Shown: piece by piece, positions 23,009 through 33,953 of the stretch | Layout: each line of letters begins with the position of its first letter | Position numbering within the stretch: position 1 is the stretch's first letter | Origin: Taxillus chinensis | Taxonomy: Eukaryota > Streptophyta > Magnoliopsida > Santalales > Loranthaceae | Assembly: GCA_023512835.1 (NCBI GenBank) | Contig: CM042087.1 | Coordinates: 6,268,550-6,332,549 of the forward strand | Direction of reading: 5' to 3' | Length of the DNA stretch: 64,000 nucleotides | Translations under genes and position numbers: made by a program | The notes under the pieces: generated by a model | What the model saw: the letters and a program-made list of their open reading frames with translations, nothing else | Told to the model about the DNA's origin: nothing | The model's database searches: none

Positions 23009-25572
23009 TGTAAAGACTCGTATTTGGGTAGTTTTGAGAGATAGTCATTCTATGGGAATGTAACTATCTGGACGGTAGTGTAGCTGTCGATGTGAGCATT
23101 TTGACCGTACTTGGGCCCGATTTGAGTCGGGGCACCGTTTGACCCGATTGTTGACTTTTCAGGGGTTTATTGGTTGACTTTGCGTTTGAGTAGTCATTTG
23201 AGTGTTATAATATCCGAGCAGTGTTGTGCTCGTCATTTCGAGCGTTTTGTGATAATTGGGCTCAATTTGGAGTTCGTGACCTCGGGAGGTCAATAATTGC
23301 GTTCGGGTCAATTATTGCTAGGAGGCCAATTATTGGCAACAGTATATATATAATTAAGAAGCGCCTTATCTCTTTAATTGCCAATTATTGGTGCGTGCGT
23401 GTTTGAGCAAGAGAGAGAGAGAAGGTGAAGAGCGTGAAGAGCTTTCTTGGCGATTTTGGGGCGATTGGAGCTCGTGGATCGCAAATAATCTTCCAGGTAG
23501 GTGTCCTTAATGAGTCTTATCTTGATCCTATCTTTGAATATGTGATCTGTGGTTGTATAAGTGTGTATTCTATGAGGGTTGAGAAGTCAACCATGGAGGT
23601 CTAGATTTAGATCTAGATGAATATATGATTTGTGTGTATTTCTGTTGTTATCGTGCGAATTAGAGGCGTTTAGGACGCGTTTTGAGATAAATATTACAGT
23701 TTATTGCGTAAAACATGTGTTTATGAGCGTCTGGGGGTCACTGGGTTGCTTCCAGACGAAGAACAGGCCAAAAATGACGATGAACAGTACACCAGGGCGA
23801 GTGTTAGGGTCGCTGGACTGGACCAAGAAGCTTAGTGATCAGCAACTATGGAGTCAGCACTGTGGAGTCAGCAACTTCATAGTCGCGACTATGGAGTCAG
23901 CTTCGGAGTCGCAGACAGTAGTCAGGTAGCTATGGAGTCGCAACTTAGTTAGTCCGGATCAGTAATCCAGGAGGGAGTTGGTCCGGATCAGTAGTCCGGG
24001 AGGACTTGGTCCGGATCAGGAGTCCGGAGGAGTTAGTCCGGATCAATAGTCCAGGAGGGAGTTAGTCCGGAGCAATAGTCCGGAGGAGTTAGTCCGGAGC
24101 AGTAGTCCGGAGGAGTTAGTCCGGATCAATAGTCCGGAGGAGTTAGTCCGGAGCAATAGTCCGGAGGAGTTAGTCCGGAGCAGTAGTCCGGAGGAGTTAG
24201 TCCGGGAGCGAGTCCGGGAGGAGTTAGTCCGGATCAGTAGTCCGGAGGAGTTAGTCCGGGAGGAGTTAGTTCGGAAGGAGTTAGTCCGGATCAGTAGTCC
24301 GGAGGAGTTAGTCCGGAGCAGTAGTCCGGAGGAGTTAGTCCGGATCAGTAGTCCGGAGGAGTTGGTCCGGATCAGCAGCAGTGCAACTGCACTGCACTGG
24401 ACATTTACATTGTAAACCATTATGCCTCTCCACATTTAAGTATACTTAAATTACAATGTAAATAACGAAATACCCCCCATTTGGATTCAAAGAAAAATAC
24501 TAGAAAAATTAATTCCTACTCTTTCAAAATGTGAAAATTGGGATTTAGTGTAAAATCTCGGAAAAACCCAAAAGTTCGTAGTGGTGAATTTTTAGAAAGT
24601 GGGGTTAGACATCTCAGAAAAATCCCCAAAAATCAGATTATCTTATTTATGATATGGGAACCCAATGCCGGGACTTTTAATTTCAAGAAAATAGCTGCTA
24701 TGGGTACTTCCTTCATAAATCAAGGATTGAGGATTTACTTGTGAAGACTGGCTACAGTTCCAAAGGAAATGTTGAGAATGACATGCCATACTAATGTTAG
24801 TATGTTGGTGTGAGGTATTGGGGCATGGACTCCGTGACTTAATTGGGTTCTCAGCATGATGCACCAATGGTGCTATGTGGTTGACGTGGCAGGCATATGC
24901 ACCCATGGCAGGCCTGTGTGGCAACTGTGGCCGGGCATATTGCGTTGTGGACAGGCTAAGGCCAGAGTTGAGCCGTTGAGCTCGTGGAGCTAGCTCCCAT
25001 GGAGGATCGTGGACAAGTTGTCCTGTGTGAGCAGGTTGAGTCCTGATGTTTGTTTGCCAGGTTGAGTCCCGATGATTGTGCACACTACTACGGTGCACGA
25101 GTACACAGAGCATTTAGTATAGACTTGTATGTGCATGATGTGGAGTATTGGGGTCACCCTACCGAGCTTGTCGCTCAGCCCTACTTGTTGTTTACCTTTT
25201 TCAGGTGTGACCCGAGACTAGTGGAGGACTTTCTTCTAGGAGGACGTGCCCACTACTCGATGTATGCTACAATATCGTATCTTGTATTGTGTATTATATT
25301 ATGTTTGTATCCCGGACATGGGTCCGTGGACAGTTATATTTGCATCTTGTTTGTGATGTGATGTCTATATGATTGTTTGACTCATTGTATGCATGATGAT
25401 ATATGAAAAAGTACAGGATTACCCTTGATGTATGAGCTGTACGGGTTGCATATTTGAGACAGCACCCGCGGTGTAGTCTCCTTTGGTGCTAGTCACCAAC
25501 CCCTTGACTATCGGTGCGGGCAGGGGAAGTCATGTACTCGGTTCCGTGTTCCCTGGAATTCGGGGCGTGGCA
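23009..25572 (+). mobile_element. Solo LTR with Tekay-like ends, TSD AGTTC
   Basis: 2564 bp from TGTAAAGACTCG to GGGGCGTGGCA, flanked by AGTTC at 23004-23008 and 25573-25577. It interrupts gag codons that rejoin at AATGTGG. The ends resemble the chromovirus LTR ends (TGTAAGGACCCG...GGGGCGTAACA). It holds a TATA-like stretch (23342-23352), a GA tract (23411-23423) and a 435-bp minisatellite. No internal coding. Confidence 0.8.
23940..24375 (+). repeat. Minisatellite of TCCGGA-rich units
   Basis: About fifteen units of roughly 18-30 bp built from GAGTTAGTCCGGA and TCAGTAGTCCGGAG words. Every unit contains a TCCGGA palindrome or a derivative. The long minus-strand reading frame over it is only a by-product of the repeat. 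Confidence 0.9.
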
Positions 25573-25577
25573 AGTTC

Positions 25578-25840
25578 AATGTGGCTGCCTCAACCATGAA
25601 GCCCCGCAATGTCCCGGAAGATCAAATCAAGTTGAGAGCTTTCCCATTCTCACTTGATGGAGCTCCAAAAGATTGGTTGTATTACTTGCACCAGGAAGAT
25701 GTCACATGTTGGAACGAGTTGAAGAAATTGTTCTTGAATCGATTCTTCCCAGCATCGAGGACCACAGCGATTCGGAAGGAGATCTCAGGCATCAAACATG
25801 GACATAGCAAGACGATGTACGAGTATTGGGAGCGCTTCAA
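25578..25840 (+). pseudogene. Athila-1a gag, continuation to the inversion junction
   Basis: Coding resumes after the solo LTR: PRNVPEDQIKLRAFPFSL, DWLYYLHQEDVTCWNELK, RFFPASRTTAIRKEI and YEYWERF. These are capsid blocks shared with 45627-46167 on the other strand. The match stops at 25840, after which the sequence is the U5 end of an inverted LTR. Confidence 0.9.
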
Positions 25841-25842
25841 TT

Positions 25843-27328
25843 TGAAAAGGGCATTTGTCGCACACGCACTCCAAATAAAATTTAAACTAAGTATAGCTAG
25901 TGGCTTAACCTAGATCGTTCTCTACCGGAGGACTTATAAAATTCAATTCAATCTATTTAATTACCTATTTAATAAAAACTAATGAAAAAGAATAAATATC
26001 AAATTGGGGGGATTTTTGATTGAATGAAAACTAATGAAAACTAATTAAAGCAAAGAATTTTAACTAAGAAAATCAATAACTGAGAAAATCAATTAATTAA
26101 ATATGTAACCGGTTTAACTTCACACCTGAATGCTATTTATCACTATCCCAAAAGATTAATTAGATAAATTATGGCCCCATAATTCAAATGCATCAAAACA
26201 CCATGACTACAATGAAATTATGAATTTATTCTAACCGAATAATTATGAATCAATTCTCGAAAGACTGCCCGTTCCTACGAAACAAATCTTCCCACTCGGA
26301 TAGAATAATAACACACAATGAATTGCTAAATCAACACTCAACCGAGATATTAAATCAACAAATCAAAGAGTTTGGAGAATTAATTCATAGCACATAAAAT
26401 ATCAAATTAAATATTAAAATATGGATTCAAAACAAGCATCCAAAGTGTTGCGCTAAACCGATTACAAAATACTTACTCCTCCATGGGTTGAAAAATCACA
26501 AATCTGTTCGGAAAAATTAAAACAACGGGAATTAGAAACGGAATTAGGAAAAATAGGCTGCAAACAATTAAACACTCGATCTTGAACTCGATCTCGAATC
26601 TTCAATGCACGTTGCGTTATCTCTCTCCAATTTCGCTGCTCGCAAAAGCTTTGCGCAAAGGTTGGGTGTGAATGGACTGTGGCGTCGCTGGGCGATTTAA
26701 TGCTAGGGGTAGCGTCTGCTGGGTCTCTTCCGCGGGATGTGGGTGTTGCAGCGTATTTGCTGCGTTGGACGTGATAGAGGAATAGTGAGAGGATGGGACG
26801 ATGGAGGTGTGGCTGCGCTGGCAACGTGATGGACGAAGGAGTCTTCGCGGCGTGGGATTTTGGTGCGCGATGGAGATAATTCCCGTTAACATATATATAT
26901 ATCTTCTGCATGCAATTTCTTTAACGTGGTCCCCAACCTTGTCATTGAATTTCTCTTTCCAATTTATATACATGTACCATGTCCTCTCCACGCCACTTCA
27001 AAATTATGCATGACCCACATCTTTAATTGATTTTCTCTCTCTCCACCTAATATCTTCTCACGCATGTAGACTCAGCCCGGCCAAAAATATGGAAACCAAA
27101 TATTATCCCATGCAGCCACGTCAACATGAAAGCCAATATTAATTGCAATAGCCAAATCCGATCTAGAGTCGTAATATCTTGTCTTCATTTTGTCAATATG
27201 GCCCACAACAATAAATGCTTCTTTCCAATCTCTAATACGTAACATGCAACCTATAAAAGTGACAAAAACACAAAACAATAAAAACAATTAAGCCCATAAT
27301 AATAATAATAATTCATACATGCATGCAA

Positions 27329-27417
<89 letters not shown>

Positions 27418-27690
27418 GTGAAACACAAACCAAAATATATATATAGAGAGAAAAATAATACTAAGATTAAAATTAAAATAGTCAGTTAAGCCCAGAGAAT
27501 TAATATCAAAATTAGAATAATTAATTTAATATTAAAAACCACCAAAATTAATATTAAATCTATAAAAGTAAATAAAATAGTAAATAATTAAAATTGGGAA
27601 AACTATTATAAAAATGCGGTAATTCAACAAAATATTCAATTAAAGCCTATAAATTACATACAAATTTAATGACAAATTATGCAGTTATCA
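25843..27690 (-). repeat. Athila-1b 3' LTR
   Basis: 1848 bp, inverse of 11566-22347 without the chromovirus. The left end is TGAAAAGGGC (U5 in inverse) and the right end is TTATCA. It carries an (AAT)n microsatellite (27296-27415) longer than in the partner LTR. The left flank is gag of the + copy plus ATT. Confidence 0.92.
27296..27415. repeat. (AAT)n microsatellite
   Basis: About 28 uninterrupted AAT units (27330-27414) plus a shorter flanking tract. The partner tract at 11846-11876 has only about ten units. Confidence 0.95.
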
Positions 27691-27703
27691 AATTCCCCCA
27701 CAC
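27691..27703 (-). other. Athila-1b polypurine tract
   Basis: The minus strand GTGTGGGGGAATT abuts the LTR start TGATAACTGC. A second tract of the same type (GTGTGGGGGAGGG) lies near 40713-40725. Confidence 0.85.
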
Positions 27704-28485
27704 TTGAACTTTGGTCGTCCTTGAACAAATACAAAGATTAAGCACCAAACAAAGATTATCAAATCATGCAAATTCAAATATACAAAGAGAACAACTTGAA
27801 TATCACGAATTGAGTTCTAGTATAGACGTGAGTGTGTGAGATCAAAATTCATCAACTTCTTTATTCTTTCAACCCATCTTTCATTCATGACACTCAATCA
27901 AGTCACACAAATATGCAATTATCAATCGGTTGGCTAATATTAAGCATACCCAAAAATTAACCAAAGTTATTCCATACTCCAAATATCATGCCATCATTCA
28001 TACACATACTTGAGTGAAACAAATGGGTGAAGATTACTGGAGCTAAACAAGATATATGCAATGGATTGGCCAATCACTTTTTAAAATTTTTTTTTCTTTC
28101 ACTTCTTTTAAATAGGCAACAAAACTTACTTAACAATAACCATCTATACTACCCATGTAACGGAACCATCCCAAGCGACTCCCGGATTATGGCGGATCTT
28201 AGGGTACCGTGTTTAAAAGCCCTTCAGGATAAGTGCCGAGTGATATAGCATACTTCACAAGTCAACTAACCTTTTTCAATAACGCTTTTTTAACTAATAA
28301 CCTTACAAGGTTGCATTTTATGCTTTTCCTTGATGGATTATTCACTCTTTTGTTATATCTCACTTTACATCCACAAGCTTAGCTCATATAAAACCCAAAT
28401 GCAAGAAAAAACTCAAGTATTGGCATGAATAAGATGTAATGATATAAACGAGTATTTCACAACTCGTTGAATTAAAGTAGTATCT
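27704..28485 (-). other. Athila-1b 3' non-coding region, distal part
   Basis: No reading frame with recognisable motifs. AT-rich. It is the 3' untranslated part of the element, separated from its proximal part (40603-40838) by Copia-2. The last 55 bp before 28486 could be either Athila or rearranged Copia-2 LTR. Confidence 0.6.
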
Positions 28486-29110
28486 TCTTACATCGGGACA
28501 CCACGAGCTGATAACTTTAAAGGCGGTTGAGTTGAAGCAGTATCTTCTTTGTCCGGTGTAATTTTCCTTACTCCGTAGCTAATGAGGCTCGGAACCTTAT
28601 TCCGTGTTAGTGATTGCTTACTCCGTATCTATTTGGTACTGGAATCCTTAGTCCATGTCAGCGCTTCCTTACTCCGTATGTAAGTTCCTTACTCCGTATA
28701 AGTGAGTGGCCCGGATTCCTTACTCCGCATCTAATTTCCTTACTCCGTATAAGTGAGTGGCCCGGATTCCTTACTGCGCATCTATGGAAGACTCGGATGC
28801 CTTACTCCGTGTCTTCTTTTACTTCGTGCGACCTTGTAAACCAAGACTCTTACTTAGCGTCAATTTGACTTAGTCCACACGAATGTTCCTTGTTCCGTAT
28901 GTATTGGTGACTTGGTTATTTACCAAGTGTTTGACGACACTCACTCTTGTCCGGATCAGGATTATGTATCCTGTCCTTAGCTTTGCTCTCACGAGTGTAT
29001 CTCCGGATTAATAACACATCTTCTGCAACAATCAAATAAACACAAAAGATCTCAGATCAAATTATATAAGGCTTTATCAGCATTATCCAAATTCTGGGTT
29101 TGATCCAACA
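28486..29110 (-). repeat. Copia-2 3' LTR (U5 end missing or diverged)
   Basis: Matches 39958-40602. The 20-bp length difference equals one extra CTTACTCCGTATGTAAGTTC unit in the 5' LTR. Nothing matching 39406-39957 is found to its left. Dense in TTCCTTACTCCG(T/C)AT words (28560-28830). Confidence 0.85.
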
Positions 29111-29120
29111 ATCTCCCCCA
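29111..29120 (-). other. Copia-2 polypurine tract
   Basis: The minus strand TGGGGGAGAT abuts the LTR start TGTTGGATC. Confidence 0.88.
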
Positions 29121-29249
29121 ATTATGGATATGCCCAAACCCTTTGTAATCTGATCCGGTAAGCGATAGCAAAAAAAAATAACATACAGAACACACATCAC
29201 AACCAATTTCATTTAACAGCAACTAAGTACAATTCAGCCTTAATACAAG

Positions 29250-29905
29250 ATTTTCACTAAGGTACATAAGGCTTACTATACTTGAAGATCATAGTTGCTG
29301 CCTTTTCTCTAAGCTCCATTGTCTGCTTCATCGTATAAGTAGTGTGTTGGCTCCACGATTTGTCCACAGCCAAAAATGACTGATGAAGTAACGGACAAAG
29401 GCTCCGCAGCCTATCTCCATCCGGTTGTTGTGGCACTTGCTTCTTGCCCCCAGAATGTCGCCTTCGACTTCTCGGTTGGACCCAAGGGTGTGATACCCAA
29501 CTCTTCATATAAACCGGCTTTCTTCACGGCTTGATCGGCACTGAGACACAAGTGGTTCCCATTGATTCTTTCTTACAAAGTGCTCCACTATCTCGATGAG
29601 AGTCAATGAGAATCATTTGCTTGGACCGAATCATGAAGACAGCCATCATGAAGTGTGGCGTCATGATTCGGTACGGAATGAGGATAGTTGAGAGAGTTTT
29701 CCATGGCTTGCTATCCCCAGCGGTTCGTCAATGAAGGACTGAATTAGATCCACACCGAGAAGATAGCCTTCATTCCAAAGACGGCGAAACTTCAAACAAG
29801 TGCCCGTCCTTGTATAGAGATGGAAACAGCCTCATCTCCATTTTAGCAGCCCTCGAGAAGTTGTCAATGTCTTCTGTAGTAAAGAGTCCTTTCTCCAAAC
29901 AAAGA
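29250..29905 (-). pseudogene. C-terminal continuation of Copia-2 ORF3 (frameshifted)
   Basis: Downstream of the 693-codon ORF the minus strand still codes in broken frames: an EMRLFPSLYKDG-like block near 29850-29810, EGYLLGVDLIQSFI, KTLSTILIPYRIM near 29690-29650, and IDSHRDSGALCKK near 29610. The first and third blocks recur at 55210-55387 on the + strand in another copy, showing they are real coding. No known domain is recognised. Either this is a second exon or the ORF stop is a mutation. Confidence 0.6.
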
Positions 29906-29907
29906 GT

Positions 29908-31989
29908 TTAAATGTCGTCCGAGGAGAAAGGGTACATTTCAGAAAGACATCTTCTCTCAGCAGAAGACGCTGCATAGGACTTCATTGCTTTGCGAACACT
30001 TCCATCCGCATCAGAAGGGTCAAACGCCGCATATGATGGGAGGAAGGTGTCAGCACTGGGTGAGGAGGATGGAGGAGGAGCCGGAGCTGCAGTAGAGGAG
30101 CTTGGTTGAGAGAAGCGGCTTCGTTTGGGAATTTGAACTCCCTGAAGCACTGAGGTGGCAGGCCGCTTCTCAGTCCGAGTAGATGGTTGTGGTGCAGAAG
30201 GAGCAGACGGATCAGATGACACTTTCTCTCCTGGTTTGGCAGATTGCCGGGAAGCAGCGGGAGGACGAGCCATCGTGTGCGCCAAGTCCGCGAAGGAGGT
30301 AGATAATGAATGGACGGACGAGGTGACGAGATCCATTTTCTGCTCCATTGAAGTGGAGGAGTCAGTGAGAGTGGAGAGGAGTTGGGCGCCGAGGGCATCA
30401 ACCTTGGCAGCGATGGCGGAAATTTGGGCGCTTTGAGCCTGGGCGTGTCGGTCCAGCTGGGCAGAAAGCACAGCGTCGGAGTGGACCGTGCCAAAAGAGG
30501 CACGCCCAAGGACCAACTCCGGAGCTTTGGAGGACTCCCCCGCATGAACAGGAGCAGGAGTGCGTTGGGCAGAGGAGTCCGCAGGAGTATCAGCAGCAGC
30601 AGCAGGAGCATCCGGAGCATTGGAGGCATCCAGAGCAATGGACCCGCTTTGACCAGATAAGTCAACCACGGGAATCGCGGCGGCAGGAGAAGAGGGCCCA
30701 GCCTTAGCAGGGGAAGGACTTCGTGCGGCAGGGACTGGGCCGGAGGGTGTAGGGAACGGCACATCGGGAATGGTGGCCGGCGTAAGAAAGCCTTGGTCCA
30801 AGTTCCAGATGATCATGGTCTCCAGGGATTGGGTATTGCGTGTGTAAAACACCCGGAGATCGGTGTCAGGGATGGAGGAGGTGTGGGCTAGGCTGAAACG
30901 GAGCCAAAGGTCCGTTAAGGTGTCGGTGGTGAGATGGGCAAGATAATCTCGGGGTTGAGGTAGGGGAGGCAAAGGAGCTTCCGGAGGAGATGCCGGGACA
31001 TCAACAGTGGCGACAGCAACAGCGGTATCAACTGCGGCAGCAATAGTGGAGGTGGAGGGAGTGGTGACATCAGCAACAGAGGGGGCTGAGGAAACAGCTT
31101 TAGGAGCACTGCACTGAGATGGTCCCGCAACCTCGGACGGTTCGGCACGGACGCTTTGTTGGGAGGCCCGAGAATAAGAAGGTGCTACAACGAACCGAAT
31201 CCGGGAGGATCGTGGTGCAGAACTGACGTCAGGGGCTTGGCTGTCGGAGGGGTCACCAACAGAACTGCCTTGTTGTTCCGAGGCAGGGAGAATGCGGAGA
31301 GCTGCAGAGGGATGGCGGGCCGTCATGTTCCCATCCGGCGTAAGATGACGGAGGTAGTAAGCCGAGGGAAATGGAACAGCATCATATCGGGCGAAATGGT
31401 CCGGATTGAGATGCCGGAAGACGATGCTTAGTATGCGCCCGAAAGAATGGTTCTTAGGACCAGTCTGCAGCAGTCGGAACAAAAACGTCCCCCAATCCAA
31501 TGGAAGACCTTCAAAAACGCCGTACATGGCCAGGAGAAGATCATAAGGAACCGAGTCCAGAGCTGAAGTGCGAGCCAGTAAACAGCGACTCAGTATGGTC
31601 GCCATACAGCGATAGCGACCTTGGAAGGATTTCACCTTGTATTCCTTGCCTTTGTGGGTGCAACCCATAGAAACTGCCATTAGAGCAAAGATCGGGCGCT
31701 GTGGTTCACCGGGGAGTAGATGGAGAGCAGCGCGGAGAACGGCCGGAGTGATGGTGATAGATTCACCGCGGACATAGGAGAGTATAGAATCGGTGGTGCA
31801 GCGAATCCGTTGGTAATACTCAATGATGTCTTCGATAAGAAGATCGACGGGATTGGAGATTAGGTTGAGTATATGCGAGGCTTCAAGGAGAGGGCGAAGC
31901 TGGAAAAACCAATCCGGAGGATTAGAGACAGCATTCCAATCAACCAGATGGCCAGGATTAACGCTGGAAAGAGAGATTCTAGGTGCCAT
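29908..31989 (-). CDS. Copia-2 ORF3, 693 codons, plant transposon-associated protein
   Basis: The longest open frame in the window, lying between RNase H and the PPT in the sense of pol, where Sireviruses may carry an env-like gene. Residues 1-225 form a compact domain (LVDWNAVS, IEYYQRIRCTTDSILSYV, ESITITPAVLRAALHLLP, LLLAMYGVFEGLPLDWGTFLFRLLQ) of the type often named putative plant transposon protein; the function is unknown. Residues about 230-520 are Ala/Pro/Ser-rich and probably disordered. Residues about 520-590 are helical (QLDRHAQAQSAQISAIAAKVDALGAQLL). The tail is Ser/Pro-rich. I see no signal peptide or membrane span, so an envelope role is not supported. It is open while pol is broken, which may reflect selection or chance. 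Confidence 0.8.
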   Translation of the reverse strand: MAPRISLSSVNPGHLVDWNAVSNPPDWFFQLRPLLEASHILNLISNPVDLLIEDIIEYYQRIRCTTDSILSYVRGESITITPAVLRAALHLLPGEPQRPIFALMAVSMGCTHKGKEYKVKSFQGRYRCMATILSRCLLARTSALDSVPYDLLLAMYGVFEGLPLDWGTFLFRLLQTGPKNHSFGRILSIVFRHLNPDHFARYDAVPFPSAYYLRHLTPDGNMTARHPSAALRILPASEQQGSSVGDPSDSQAPDVSSAPRSSRIRFVVAPSYSRASQQSVRAEPSEVAGPSQCSAPKAVSSAPSVADVTTPSTSTIAAAVDTAVAVATVDVPASPPEAPLPPLPQPRDYLAHLTTDTLTDLWLRFSLAHTSSIPDTDLRVFYTRNTQSLETMIIWNLDQGFLTPATIPDVPFPTPSGPVPAARSPSPAKAGPSSPAAAIPVVDLSGQSGSIALDASNAPDAPAAAADTPADSSAQRTPAPVHAGESSKAPELVLGRASFGTVHSDAVLSAQLDRHAQAQSAQISAIAAKVDALGAQLLSTLTDSSTSMEQKMDLVTSSVHSLSTSFADLAHTMARPPAASRQSAKPGEKVSSDPSAPSAPQPSTRTEKRPATSVLQGVQIPKRSRFSQPSSSTAAPAPPPSSSPSADTFLPSYAAFDPSDADGSVRKAMKSYAASSAERRCLSEMYPFSSDDI

Positions 31990-33668
31990 TGCAAATGAAA
32001 TTTGAAGGACAAGAGGAAAGGTGAGGTCTTGGCGATGGAAGAAGCAACGAGAGGTTTAGGGATTTGAAATGAGCAATACTCGTGCTATGCAAGAATGATC
32101 AGAACATATAATACCGAATCCGCAAATGTCAGCGGGCCTAGGAATGTGCGAGTGAAATAGGGACCCGCTTGACAGGCTGATGTCATTATTCTGGATATCG
32201 ATGCACCTCCGAATGAAACGATGTCATGGAGACCGCATGACTAAGTAAGTGTAACAGCTGGTTGCCATCCAGAGAAGTGTGTGTGCATCCCGAGATTTGC
32301 ATTTAATGAATCATCATGATTCCTCCTCAAAAGCACACGACATATAGGAAGACTTGGATCGTCGCAATTAGGTCGTGTCCTGGAGTCCGGAGGAATGAAC
32401 CGATAATCATCCGGAGTAAATAATAGTCGAGGAAGAGTATCCGGATGAAAAGTAGATCGTGCCCGTAGTAGACAGAGTTCGGTGAGAGAGTAAAGTAGAT
32501 TTCTTTGCAGTCAATAAGTCGAAGAGAAGAGAAGTACCACAACACTTCAAATCCAAGACTATGGACTAGATTTATTGATACGGTTGCAAAGAGAATCTGA
32601 ATCTGTAGCTAATAAAAGAAATGAACTGAAAATACAAAAGCTTAACAGGCAAGGATTAGTATGGATTAGGGAAAATAATCAGTGAAAAATGACATAATCC
32701 GAACTAATGAGAAACAGAACTTATGCATTGCAAAGCATGTAAGAGACAGATACATACGTGAGAATGAGCAATATTACTGACTCAGGGCATATGTCAGATA
32801 ACCATACACAAGTTCATATAGGTCAACATAGCGAAACCATCGTGCTGAACAACGTAGCTAAGATTAATTAAAGATCATATGATTTGGCCAATTTAGGATT
32901 CATGAGTGAAAAATGGGAAAGCGAACACATGTCAAAAGTAAGCAGGTGATTAGCCGATTAAAATGCATGGTTGAAGAAAGAAAATACATCCAAGCATGCC
33001 ACTTTTCTGACCTTAAACAGCATGTCCAGTCAGATCCGGAAGTAAAAGTTTAGAGGAGGGAGTATCCGAGACATATTAGGGGTTCATTATTGCTCCCCCG
33101 TAGATCATTTAATCCTCTCAATGAAGAGCTCCCCCTCAAATAGACAGCCAGGAAAGAGGTCATGAGACATATACGGGGGGTATTACTGAATAATATATAA
33201 AGCATTTTCTCCCCCGTAGATTTTGCAATCCTCTCGGTTGACATTTCCGGTTTGTAGAATTCAGCACTGTCTATCTTTTTAGGAAACTATACTTCAGAAG
33301 CTGACCAGACTGCGATTGAGTGTTCATCCACCAGGCATTCCGAGCTAACCCATTTCATTTCTTCAACTATACATGTTAATAAAGTAATCTAAATGAACAT
33401 GCTATTGTCATGTGGTGTTTAGTGGAAATTAAGATCATGAAACCAAAAGGAGGTAAATCATATAAACTTTAATCATGTTAGCTTAAACGACTTCAGTCGG
33501 GAAACGCAAGCATCCTCCCACAATGAAGTTGATATTAATATCAGAAGCATGAAGCCGTTAATCAGTAAGTATGATCAGCATTAAAATCAGTATGTATCTT
33601 CCATTTTCAATAAAAGCACAATCCATGTTCTGATAGTAAGTATACTGTTGGGTAAATTAAATGTGAAA
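31990..33668 (-). other. Copia-2 spacer with multiple PPT-like tracts
   Basis: No coding motifs. Minus-strand GGGGGAG tracts lie at about 33093-33099, 33129-33135 and 33212-33218, and a GGGGGG at 33175-33180, within 130 bp. This supports Sirevirus affinity. Confidence 0.6.
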
Positions 33669-33953
33669 CTATGCAGAAAAGTCGAGCATACCTAAACGGA
33701 AGAGTAGTTCAGAGAATCTTGCATCAGGTAGGGGCTTTGTAAAAATTTCGGCCAGTTGATCTTTAGTAGCAACGTGTTCCAGTGAGATGTGACTTTTAAG
33801 AACATGATCACATATGAAGTGATACCGGACTTCAATATGCTTCGTCTTAGGATGCATGACAGGATTGTTGCTGATAGCAATAGCGCTAGTGTTGTCGCAG
33901 TAGAGTGGAATAGATGACATGTTGAAACCGTAGTCAGTAAGTTGACTTTGCAT
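33669..33953 (-). CDS. Copia-2 RNase H C-terminal segment
   Basis: 95 codons: IPLYCDNTSAIAISNNPVMH, KTKHIEVRYHFICDHVL, LEHVATKDQLAEIFTKPL. These are the last RNase H blocks of copia pol; CDN carries an active-site Asp. The upstream RNase H (34000-34150) is frameshifted. Confidence 0.88.
   Translation of the reverse strand: MQSQLTDYGFNMSSIPLYCDNTSAIAISNNPVMHPKTKHIEVRYHFICDHVLKSHISLEHVATKDQLAEIFTKPLPDARFSELLFRLGMLDFSA

Noticed and set aside
24043..24435. 130-codon minus-strand frame made of RTNSSGLL repeats
   Set aside because: It is a by-product of the TCCGGA minisatellite; any frame without stops in a short repeat stays open.
25843..27690. LTR 25843-27690 as an independent solo LTR
   Set aside because: A PPT of the right family follows at 27691 and the same element's pol continues beyond Copia-2, so it is the 3' LTR of the - copy.
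29982..30764. 260-codon second frame over ORF3
   Set aside because: Shadow of the Ala/Pro/Ser-rich part of the 693-codon frame; Leu/Pro composition only.
29908..31989. Retroviral-type envelope gene
   Set aside because: Position fits, but there is no signal peptide, no membrane span and no cleavage site; it matches plant transposon-associated proteins better.
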